Assembly (NCBI RefSeq): GCF_045062745.1
Contig: NZ_JBJGED010000002.1
Coordinates: 62,001 to 126,000, forward strand
DNA length: 64,000 nucleotides
Direction of reading: 5' to 3'
Source of the DNA: Paenibacillus_AA sp045062745
Lineage (GTDB): Bacteria; Bacillota; Bacilli; Paenibacillales; NBRC-103111
Positions 22,864 through 31,300 of this stretch are shown piece by piece (position 1 is the stretch's first letter; each line of letters begins with the position of its first letter). The position numbers and the translations under genes are program-made. Under the pieces are notes generated by a model. The model made no database searches. It was not told where the DNA came from and worked only from the letters and a program-made list of their open reading frames with translations.

Positions 22864-24165
22864 ATGATGCCTGTCTGGAGAAAATCGGCAAGTATATGGA
22901 CGAAACGCATAATGATTCCCGGCCTGTTATTGCTTCCCCTTACATGGTCTTCAACGCTGTCTGCCACCGGTCAGGAACGTGATATGAGCCGAATCGGGAA
23001 GGAACGCTTTCAACCCGCAGCGGGAGTCATTCATGAGAAAAAGACGATGCGATTTGAGACTTTGTTCGGTTATTCCGTAAGTCAACAAAGTAAGCCATTC
23101 GAGGGAAGCCATGTAACCAATGTCCTTAATACCGCAGCAATCGATACCGGAAATCCTCATGTGAGGCTGGAAATCGTATCACCGGCGGGGCGTGCCACCG
23201 GAAGAGACACGCTTCTCAATATCGCCAAGCAGAATGACAAAGCGGGGCATCGGGTCGTTGCCGGCTTTAATCTTGATTTTTTTTACCCGGCCGGGATGTC
23301 GATGGGTTTCCAGATCACGAGCGGAGAAGTCATGACGACACCGGATAATTCGACAATAACCCATATGGCCATTATGCCGGACGGTACCGTCAAGATGGGA
23401 GGCCCTGTCGCGATCCGCTCGGTATTGACCGCTGAGGATGGCTCGACAATTGTATTGAACGGTGTTAACCGGGTACGGGAGGAGAAACATACCGATCATG
23501 CATTTATCGTCTCGGACCGATATGGTGCCTCAACCTTATCGAAAGGTGCGGGTGTGGAAGTCGTCATATCCCCGACCGCGTCGGATGGGAAAGTGAGGCC
23601 GGGCGAGGATATTATGGGTGTCGTCGAAGCGGTGTATGAGAATCAGAACAACAAGATCCCTGCAGGGAAATTCGTGCTTACCGCTAGCGGAACGAAGGCA
23701 AAATGGGTGAAGGATCATATGCGAGCGGGTAAGAAGGTATCGTTCCGGACGGATTTTGATCAGGGAGTGAATGAGGCAGTCTATGCAATGGGGAGCGCTA
23801 ATAATCAGGACGGGAAAGTACTGCTGCAGGGCGGGGAGGTTCCGGAGCAAATCTTGGACATGTCTGATCTGAAAAATGTGGATCATCAGCCGAGAACGAT
23901 TGTAGCGATCAAAGAGAAGAACTTGCATGTGTTTGTATTTGACGGAAGACAAAGGGGATACTCGGATGGCGTATCGCTGATTGAAGCTGCGCGCTACCTA
24001 CAGTCGCTTGGCATGGAAGAAGCTATCAATGTGGATGGGGTAGGATCGTCTACTTACGCCGTCCGTAACCCGGGTGATACGCAGCTTACCGTGACGAACA
24101 GGCCTTCTGACGGGGCGGATCGTCCGATCGGCAACGCGCTGCTGGTGATTTCGGACGAAAGCTAA
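22864..24165 (+). CDS. Exported phosphodiester-glycosidase-domain protein (NAGPA-like), paralogue 1
   Basis: 433 residues. ATG at 22864 follows AAGGAGTG; the longer upstream frame lacks a ribosome site. It has an N-terminal signal/anchor segment (KRIMIPGLLLLPLTWSSTLSA). The rest is the phosphodiester-glycosidase domain shared with the mammalian uncovering enzyme and bacterial exoproteins: VRLEIVSPAG, HRVVAGFNLDFFYPAGMSMGFQITSGEVM, PRTIVAI, FVFDGRQRGYSDGVSLIEAARYLQSLGMEEAINVDGVGSST. The conserved DGGGSST loop reads DGVGSST here, a Gly-to-Val change at a normally invariant glycine. The family removes sugars from phosphodiester linkages. It precedes a close paralogue by 41 bases. Confidence 0.82.
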   Translation: MMPVWRKSASIWTKRIMIPGLLLLPLTWSSTLSATGQERDMSRIGKERFQPAAGVIHEKKTMRFETLFGYSVSQQSKPFEGSHVTNVLNTAAIDTGNPHVRLEIVSPAGRATGRDTLLNIAKQNDKAGHRVVAGFNLDFFYPAGMSMGFQITSGEVMTTPDNSTITHMAIMPDGTVKMGGPVAIRSVLTAEDGSTIVLNGVNRVREEKHTDHAFIVSDRYGASTLSKGAGVEVVISPTASDGKVRPGEDIMGVVEAVYENQNNKIPAGKFVLTASGTKAKWVKDHMRAGKKVSFRTDFDQGVNEAVYAMGSANNQDGKVLLQGGEVPEQILDMSDLKNVDHQPRTIVAIKEKNLHVFVFDGRQRGYSDGVSLIEAARYLQSLGMEEAINVDGVGSSTYAVRNPGDTQLTVTNRPSDGADRPIGNALLVISDES

Positions 24166-24206
24166 TGAATTGAAGGGCCAGTACCCATCGCCAATAAGAG
24201 GAGTGG

Positions 24207-25550
24207 ATGAACGACATGTTTCCGTTAAGAAAACGATACATTATTGCTATGTCATGCTTACTTTCTGTTGCCGTGTTTTTGGGAAGTGGATTCTTACTGC
24301 CTCTAATCCCCCGCATTGCCGCCGACGGGGCATCCAACGACGTTGTTCCCGTTGCCCCGGGAGTAACTTATGAGAGCAAAGCGATCACAGTGTCTTCGGG
24401 GTTCCGCTTTATGGAAGAACCCGATCCAGAGAAGAAACCGCAGACGCCAAGCGAGATCTACGCGGGAAGCGAAGTGACCGCGGCGACTTACATGATGAAG
24501 ATCAACCCCCAGCACCCGGATGTCAGACTTGAGGTGGTTTCCCCAGATTCTAGCATCGGCACCAAAGAAAAAGTGACGGCATTGGCCCAGCGTCATGATC
24601 GTGAGAATCATCGGGTCGTTGCCGGCTTCAATTTCGATTTATTCGATATTGCAACCGGGGTTCCATTAGGATTGCAGATTACCGAAGGCGAGATCGTAAC
24701 TTCGCCGGGCAGAACCGCGACGACCTTCTTCGCCGTTATGCAGGACCGGAAGTTGAAAATAGGCGGAGATCTCTCCATTAAGTCGGAGTTTCAGGCTGCG
24801 GACGGGAAAACGCTGGAGCTGGACGGGGTTAATAAAATCAGGAAAGCGGCTCTCGGCAACAGTGCATTCTTTCTTACCGATCGATTCAGCGCCACAACCA
24901 GATCCGAAGGTGTCGACTCCACAGGCACTCCTCTTGGAGTAGACGTACGGATATCACCTGTTAATCCTGACGAAAAGCTGCAGCCGGGTAAGAAGCTGGT
25001 CGGAAAAGTCGAAGCGGTGTACGCGTCGAACAATACGGTGCTGCCCAAAGGAAAGTTCGTTCTCACCGCGAGCGGTAATAAAGCGGAATGGATCAAAGAA
25101 CACGTCAGCATAGGCGACAGTGTATCGATCTCCATCGATTTGGGGGAAGGGTTGAATCAGGCCACTTATGCGGTGGCCGGTGCCGATCATCCTGCAGCCC
25201 GGGCTTTGCTTAATAAAGGAAATGTACCGGCTAATATATTGGATATGGCCAATTTCCGAAATGTGGATATCCACCCCAGAACCGTACTCGCATCCAAAGA
25301 CGGGCAGTTATATGTCTTCGTTTTCGATGGGCGGCAAAAAGGGTATTCGGATGGGATATCTTTCCTCTCGGCGGCGCGTTATCTGCAATCCCTCGGAATG
25401 GAGGAGGCCATCAATGCGGACGGGGGCGGATCATCGACATTCGCTGTCCGCAAACCGGGTGACAGCGCATTGACCGTCTTGAATCGTCCCTCCGACGGAT
25501 CGGAACGTCCCGTCAGCAATGCGCTGCTTGTTATTTCTACTGCCCAATAA
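24207..25550 (+). CDS. Exported phosphodiester-glycosidase-domain protein (NAGPA-like), paralogue 2
   Basis: 447 residues, about half identical to its neighbour. Signal/anchor: YIIAMSCLLSVAVFLGSGFLLPLIP. Domain landmarks: VRLEVVSPDSSIGTKEKVTALA, HRVVAGFNFDLFDIATGVPLGLQITEGEIV, FVFDGRQKGYSDGISFLSAARYLQSLGMEEAINADGGGSST. The DGGGSST loop is intact, unlike paralogue 1, so this copy is the more likely active enzyme. Start 24207 or 24216. The tandem pair suggests duplication and possible specialisation on teichoic-acid-like or phosphoglycan substrates. Confidence 0.85.
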   Translation: MNDMFPLRKRYIIAMSCLLSVAVFLGSGFLLPLIPRIAADGASNDVVPVAPGVTYESKAITVSSGFRFMEEPDPEKKPQTPSEIYAGSEVTAATYMMKINPQHPDVRLEVVSPDSSIGTKEKVTALAQRHDRENHRVVAGFNFDLFDIATGVPLGLQITEGEIVTSPGRTATTFFAVMQDRKLKIGGDLSIKSEFQAADGKTLELDGVNKIRKAALGNSAFFLTDRFSATTRSEGVDSTGTPLGVDVRISPVNPDEKLQPGKKLVGKVEAVYASNNTVLPKGKFVLTASGNKAEWIKEHVSIGDSVSISIDLGEGLNQATYAVAGADHPAARALLNKGNVPANILDMANFRNVDIHPRTVLASKDGQLYVFVFDGRQKGYSDGISFLSAARYLQSLGMEEAINADGGGSSTFAVRKPGDSALTVLNRPSDGSERPVSNALLVISTAQ

Positions 25551-25589
25551 GAAGAGGGGCTGAATCTTAAAAACCGAGGTGATATCATA

Positions 25590-26909
25590 ATGCTCAAAAA
25601 ATGTATACCGTTATTTTTAGTACTGATCTTGTCGCTTTCCCTGTTGTCGGCCTGCACCAACAAAGACGGCGGCAATCAAGCGGCAGAGGATGCGGGTGCA
25701 ACTGTTAAGGAACAAAAGCAGGAGCCGGTGGATTTGTACTTTTACTCGACTTCAGGCCTCTTGAACGAGGAAGATTTCATGAAAATGTTCGGCAACAAAA
25801 TCAAGGAGAAGTTTCCTCACGTGACGCCCAAGTTCATTGTGTATGGCAAGGATACGACGATGGACAAATTGATCGCCACCAATCAAACCATCGACATCTT
25901 GTTCGATTCGCTCGGCTCGACGTTGCTGAAGTTCGAGCTGGAATACGATATTAGCGAACTGATCAAGAAGAACAACTACGATCTGGACCGCTTGGAGCCG
26001 TCATCGGTAGAGCTTCAACGGCAAATTGCGAAGGGCGGAATTTATGGATTGCCTGTGTTTACGCAGGCGCCTACGGTTTTCTACAACAAAGATCTTTTTG
26101 ATAAATTCGGCATTCCGTATCCGAAAGACGGTATGACGTGGGACGAAATGTTTGAGCTCTCGAAGAAGATGTCCCGCACGGACGAGGGCCGGCAATATTG
26201 GGGCACAATTCTATCCTTCCAGCATGTGGCGCTCCTGAATCAGTATTCCGTCCCGTTTGTCGATCCGAAAACGAACAAGTCGATGCTTACAACCGACAAG
26301 TTCAAGACAGTATTTGAAACGTTCACCCGTTTTTATTCCATTCCGGGCAATCAGCCGGACAGCCAAACCGTGGTTTATGCCAAACAGCTGGAAATGTTCG
26401 AAAAAGATAAAACCGTCGCCATGTATCTGGGGATGAACTTGCTCGGAGCCGCGCGCTTTAAAAACAACTTCAACTGGGATGTGTTCGCCTATCCGGAGTA
26501 CAAGGAGATGCCAGGGGTTGGTCCACAGACTTACCCGACGTATTTCTACGTAACGAAAACAAGTAAAGCCAAGGACCAGGCGTTCCAGGTGATCTCATAC
26601 TTGACCTCGGACGAAGTGCAGAAGCATATATCGCATAATGGCATGTTCCCGACGCTGAAAAGCCGGGATGCGCTGAACGAGTACGGTAAGGATATCGACT
26701 ATTTGAAAAACCGCAACATTCAGGGCTTTCTCCCCAAAAAGTTCGCTCCGGCCGCCGAAACGAACAAATACAAAGAGACTGCTTACAAGCATTTGAATGT
26801 TGCCTTTACAGACGTATTGTTGGGCAAAAAGGATGTGAACACTGCACTCCGGGAAGCGGAGGAGATGACAAATAGGGACATCGAGGCCGATGGAAAAATC
26901 AGCAAATAA
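25590..26909 (+). CDS. Orphan ABC-type solute-binding lipoprotein
   Basis: 439 residues. Signal peptide with lipobox LLSAC (Cys22). The family 1 solute-binding fold is indicated by VDLYFYSTSGLLNEEDFMKMF, GGIYGLPVFTQAPTVFYNKDLFDKFGI, and FAYPEYKEMPGVGPQTYPTYFYVTKTSKAKDQAFQVI. It is 39 bases after the second glycosidase and likely in its operon. No permease or ATPase genes follow, so it must use permeases encoded elsewhere, or act as a sensor or adhesin. Confidence 0.85.
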   Translation: MLKKCIPLFLVLILSLSLLSACTNKDGGNQAAEDAGATVKEQKQEPVDLYFYSTSGLLNEEDFMKMFGNKIKEKFPHVTPKFIVYGKDTTMDKLIATNQTIDILFDSLGSTLLKFELEYDISELIKKNNYDLDRLEPSSVELQRQIAKGGIYGLPVFTQAPTVFYNKDLFDKFGIPYPKDGMTWDEMFELSKKMSRTDEGRQYWGTILSFQHVALLNQYSVPFVDPKTNKSMLTTDKFKTVFETFTRFYSIPGNQPDSQTVVYAKQLEMFEKDKTVAMYLGMNLLGAARFKNNFNWDVFAYPEYKEMPGVGPQTYPTYFYVTKTSKAKDQAFQVISYLTSDEVQKHISHNGMFPTLKSRDALNEYGKDIDYLKNRNIQGFLPKKFAPAAETNKYKETAYKHLNVAFTDVLLGKKDVNTALREAEEMTNRDIEADGKISK

Positions 26910-26996
26910 AGAACAACTGCTGCTATATTTCATCGCAGAGCAAGAATCATTGATCTGAACTGCACCCCGTCAAGTAGACAGTAAAAAAAAGATCTG

Positions 26997-27112
26997 TTAA
27001 GCGGCTTTGGTCCTGAATTCTACTGGACTGAAGCCGCTTAATTTTGCCTGTCAAATGCTGCAACCGGATGTAATGAACCCGTTCGTTGACCAGCTCATAA
27101 CCGACTGAAAAT
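26997..27112 (-). pseudogene. IS3-family transposase OrfB, C-terminal remnant
   Basis: On the minus strand the last in-frame codons read QAKLSGFSPVEFRTKAA then TAA (27050 to 26997), the hallmark C-terminus of IS3-family OrfB (...KLxGxSPVEYRxxA). Upstream codons are out of frame (HYIRLQH), so only a decayed stub remains. Confidence 0.6.
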
Positions 27113-27409
27113 CATGGTAAGAAAACTGGACTTAATAACTGATTATAGGAAATTTGACCTCTTTGGGTATGCGTTTTAAATTGAACTTTTGGTTATTGAA
27201 GAACAAAAGGGGGATTGAGGCATAAATGGCGCCGAAGAAGTAAAATGTAAACCTCAGCGTCTGATAAAATTTGAAAAGGAATTGAGTCTACATGCCGCAC
27301 TAAGTTATAAAATATCTCACCATGGCAACTGCATCCAGCGTTCTAGGATGCGAAGATTCGGTTTGAGTTGTTGTCTATACATATTGAAATTGTCTTATGA
27401 TGACTTTAG

Positions 27410-27525
27410 AAGTCATCTTTTTTCGCTCCGAGCTAATCTTTGCTTGGACAAAGGGAAGAGATCCAATACAACTTCTTGTCTTTTATGGATATATGTTCTT
27501 GTCCTCCGACACACGACCATGCTGC
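27410..27525. repeat. ACAAGAACTTG-type repeat, degenerate third copy
   Basis: CAACTTCTTGTC (27470-27481), ATGTTCTTGTCC (27492-27503) and nearby fragments match the 20.3-kb copy. The stretch from 27113 to 27715 shows no gene that I can support. Confidence 0.4.
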
Positions 27526-27715
27526 AACAACGCAAGGACTTATATCGATTTATAGACATATGTATAAAATACGAATTTTGTGAATATGTTATCCACTTTT
27601 CATGCTTTGCCAACTAAATTATCCAATGTCCAGTAATAACAGTTAAATACGAACTTCCATAACATTACCCCGAACTAATCCCAAGTTTGTATTCATATGT
27701 TACAAATTCTCCAAT

Positions 27716-27898
27716 TTAGTTCGAAGTCAATGTCATCGCAACGCTTTCGTTTCGAACATCTTGTGAAAACCGGTTTGCAAGTTCAATCCATGCTCTGAAA
27801 CCATATGGAGTTGTCTTAAAAACCTTCCAATTGATATTTTGTTTTGCATTTTCCAAATGTTCCTTTACATACTGAGGTGTAATTCGATACCCAGGCAC
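27716..27898 (-). CDS. Possible 60-residue ORF or gene fragment
   Basis: GTG at 27898 opens a frame VPGYRITPQYVKEHLENAKQNINW ending ESVAMTLTSN. Composition is protein-like, but no good ribosome site or family is recognised. It is surrounded by gene debris, so it is more likely a remnant than an intact gene. Confidence 0.25.
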   Translation of the reverse strand: MPGYRITPQYVKEHLENAKQNINWKVFKTTPYGFRAWIELANRFSQDVRNESVAMTLTSN

Positions 27899-27919
27899 AG
27901 TAATTTGGCATAACTGCCT

Positions 27920-28240
27920 CTATTTGCGTCCCTAATCTGCGAATCAGTTCCTGTCCGACCCGCGCTCAACGCCTGCCCGGCAAGCTCGGGGCCGCCAATC
28001 GTAATGCGGCTCCTGAAGACTCCTTCAGCCTCCGGATCACATCAGGATCGAATTCGCGCTCGATCCTCGTCCTGGCGCTCGACACCGCCTGAAGCGTCCG
28101 GGAATACACGATCTTCTCAGCCGCTCGCCAGATCTGCACGAATTCCCGCCTTACCTCCGGTTGATCGCCGCCGGTGCTCGCTGTCTCCCAGTACACCATC
28201 GTCAAGGTTGCAAATCCTACATGACAATATCTGGTAAATG
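27920..28240 (-). pseudogene. RibD C-terminal-domain/dihydrofolate reductase-family remnant
   Basis: Minus-strand frame TMVYWETAS...DQPEVRREFVQIWRAAEKIVYSRTLQAVSSARTRIEREFDPDVIRRLKE, then a frameshift near 28010 into ITIGGPELAGQALSAG. These blocks are characteristic of the small RibD_C-type reductases. Both ends are missing. The gap 28241-28343 contains a GC-rich inverted repeat GAGCCCC/GGGGCTC and nothing else recognised. Confidence 0.65.
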
Positions 28241-28343
28241 CGGTTACTCACTTGCGCAGAATCAACTTCCCCCTGCTCGCCGGCGTTATGGCAGGAGCCC
28301 CGCCATCCGGACTACGCCGATTGAGGGGCTCACTGTTTGATAT

Positions 28344-31300
28344 TTATGAGTCGATTTTTGACTGACTACGAGGTACCGTCACGGTCGCAACCGCATTAAT
28401 TTTATTGCCTGCCTGATCGATTACCGTATACATAATGGTATAAATCCGTCCGCTGCCATTGCCCGCTCTTTCGGCCCGTAGCATATACTGAGTGTCCATC
28501 GTGCCGATTTCCGCGCCTTGAATGTCGTTCGGCAAATCTCCGCTACCTACCCCCATATCAAGCTCGCTGCTAGTTATCGAGGTAAGGACGACAGAGGCAA
28601 TTCCGGCTAAGCCGTCGACCGCATAAACGGATGCATTCACCGTAATCATCTGATGGTTAGGCGGCCATAAAACGCTTTGATCCACCACGATAGCAAGCGT
28701 AGGTGCCGTCTTGTCAATCTGTACAACCGCCGTATGAGGAGCTTCGATATTGCCCGTCTTGTCAACGCTCCAATAGGAGATGGAGTGCTTGCCCTCGGCC
28801 GTAATGAGAATAGACTTGCCTAGTTGCGGGGGTCCGCCATCGACTGTGTAGTAAGTATCGGCTACTCCGGAGCCCCCGTCGGTGGCGGAGAGTGTAACCA
28901 CAACGTCTTTGTTCACCCAGACGGTGGGAGCGTCATCCGTTGTCACGGGCGCCGTCCCGTCCACCGTCACTGTGGCGGAAGACTGGAATCCTCCATCCTC
29001 GGTCGTCACGGTTATGGCGGTCACCCCGTCGCTCCAAGCTTTCACGATCCCGCCGTAAACGGCTTGCGCGACCGACGGATTGCCGCTCGACCAGAGCAAG
29101 GTCTTGTCGGTGGCGTCGGCCGGTGTAATGAGCGCCGTTAATGGCGCTTCCTGTCCCGGGCGGAGAAGCAGCTCCTTCGGGTCCAGAGCCACACCTGTCA
29201 CAGGAATCGCCGGATTATTATCAATGAATAAGAAAGCGTCGTACAACGCCGTGTTCTTCGAGTCGGCCGTCCCTTTGGTCCATTGAATAAAATCGTCCCG
29301 GCCGTTCTGGTAATCGGCGTCGTTGACGGCGACGTTCATTCCGATCCTTCCGCCGAGCGCTGGCAACATGCCTTTCACGTAGACAGAAGGAATTATAAAT
29401 TCGTAGTACGTTTTGCCCGCAGCATCGTCCCGAATCGCTTTGAACGGAACCTGGCCGGTCATATCTCCATTCGGATTAGGTGGTGCCGAGTAGAAAACGT
29501 TGACGAGCAGCGAACCGTCATCCGCAAGGGCGAAGCCCCATTCCTCGTCATCCGGCCCATACGGGGACTCCCGGTTGTTCAGAGGATCCAGGCTGACTTG
29601 AACGGAGTCGTTTTTCCACATGTTCGCCGTATTCTCCGATTGCTTGTGCACGTTGTCCCGAACCGATACGGCGAAGTACAATCCGTCCTCCGCCCATTTG
29701 GCGTATGCCGTCGCATCCAGATTGTTGGGGTCGTGGTACCCGCTCGCATTTTGCGCTTTGCTGTGAAGATGGAACGGGAAGGCATCCTTCCAATCGTCCA
29801 GATGGCCGTCAACCGTTACATCGCGAGCCTTCTGAACAAGGTTGAAATCCAACGGCAAAGCAGGATCGTGGAAAATCGCCTTGCCCGCCGCCGTCTCATC
29901 GATCTGTAAATCGACGACGTATTCGTTGAACGGGGCTGGCTTATGATAAATCCAACGGAAGTTCAATCGAATGGTATCGCCTTTCTTGAGCCCGCTGAAG
30001 GCATTCGAGGTTACCGGCTCCAGCAAGGCGCCGTCCGGACCTTTGACGGTCACCTTGCCCGTCTTCTCGTAGGACGATGTTCCTGTCAATTGCACGGAGA
30101 GCACATCCAGCTCTTCGATCGGCTTCTTCGTGGGAAGAAGCTTGACGTCAATGCCGTCTTCCACCGTGAGCTGAACTATTTTCGTATCGAAGGACGCTCC
30201 GTTGTACGAAATGTCGAACGTGACGTCGTAACGTCCTTTGCGGGTATTGTCCGGCACGAGCACATGATACGGCTGGTCCAGCGTTCCTTTTGCAGGAACG
30301 GTCAGCTCGGCTCCGGTCGGTTCGGTTTGCGAGGACTCCCAGCCGTCCGGAAGCTTCGTTCGAACGGTCACCTGCTGAGGGACATCCGTATCGTTGACAA
30401 GGGACAGCGTGACCGTATTGGTAAAGCCGGCTTCCCCGTTCATTTGCATCGGCACGACGTTAGCCCTCACCCCGACGAACTTGGCCGGCTCGGAATCGAT
30501 CATCGCCTTCACGGCGCCGGCGAATTCCCTCGCCAGCAAATTGTACGCGTAGCTGTCCGCATAGCTCCCCCGCTCGTGGGCGGCTTCCGCCAGTCTGCCG
30601 TATCGGTTCATACGAAGCACCGCCGATGCGGAAACCGGCATGACGCTGAACTCGCCTTTCTTGACTTCGAACGCTGCGGCTGCGTCTTGCACGCGATCTG
30701 CATAATCCAAGCTGTTCGCACCGCTGCCGCCCAGCGCGAAGGACAAGGCGACGGAGCCGCTCTCCGCCATGTTGTAAAGCGCCTCCAACGCCACGTAGCC
30801 GGGAGCCCGCTCCACGGCGCCGCTCTTGATCTGGCCGGCGATCAACGCCATCAGCGAGTAGATGTCCTTTATCCCCTGTTCCAGTCCCGCAGCCCGGTTC
30901 CCGGACCCATTCGCCATCTCAGAATAGATGCGGGTTAGTTCCGCCATATCGCCGTCGATCAGCGAGGCGTTGGCCTGTGTCCGCGTCCGGTCCAGCTTGG
31001 CGGCCGCTTCCTGCTTCTTGCCGTCCAGAAGTTTCGCCGCAGATTGGAACACAAAATCGGCAGGCGCCCCCTCGATGTAGACGGGCGATCCGGGAACGGT
31101 AAGCCGAACGCCGCCGTTCGCCGCGGTTACCGGAATTTCGACGCCGTTGATGTCCTTCACCTTCAGCCTCTCCGCTCCGAAGGGAAGCGTGATCGTGCTT
31201 GTCGGAGGCTTGACGGCCGGATCGTCCTTGTGGTCGACTTTCTTCCAGGCAACAATTACCGGCTTTTCGCCATTCAGGAACACCTGGACGGAAACGGCCG

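Noticed and set aside
27282..27617. Plus-strand ORF of 111 codons
   Set aside because: Covers the degenerate ACAAGAACTTG repeat; composition is Cys/Phe-rich and not protein-like, with no ribosome site.
29283..30938. Long plus-strand ORFs opposite the giant secreted genes
   Set aside because: They are antisense frames of the GC-rich modular genes (Arg/His-rich, no ribosome sites).
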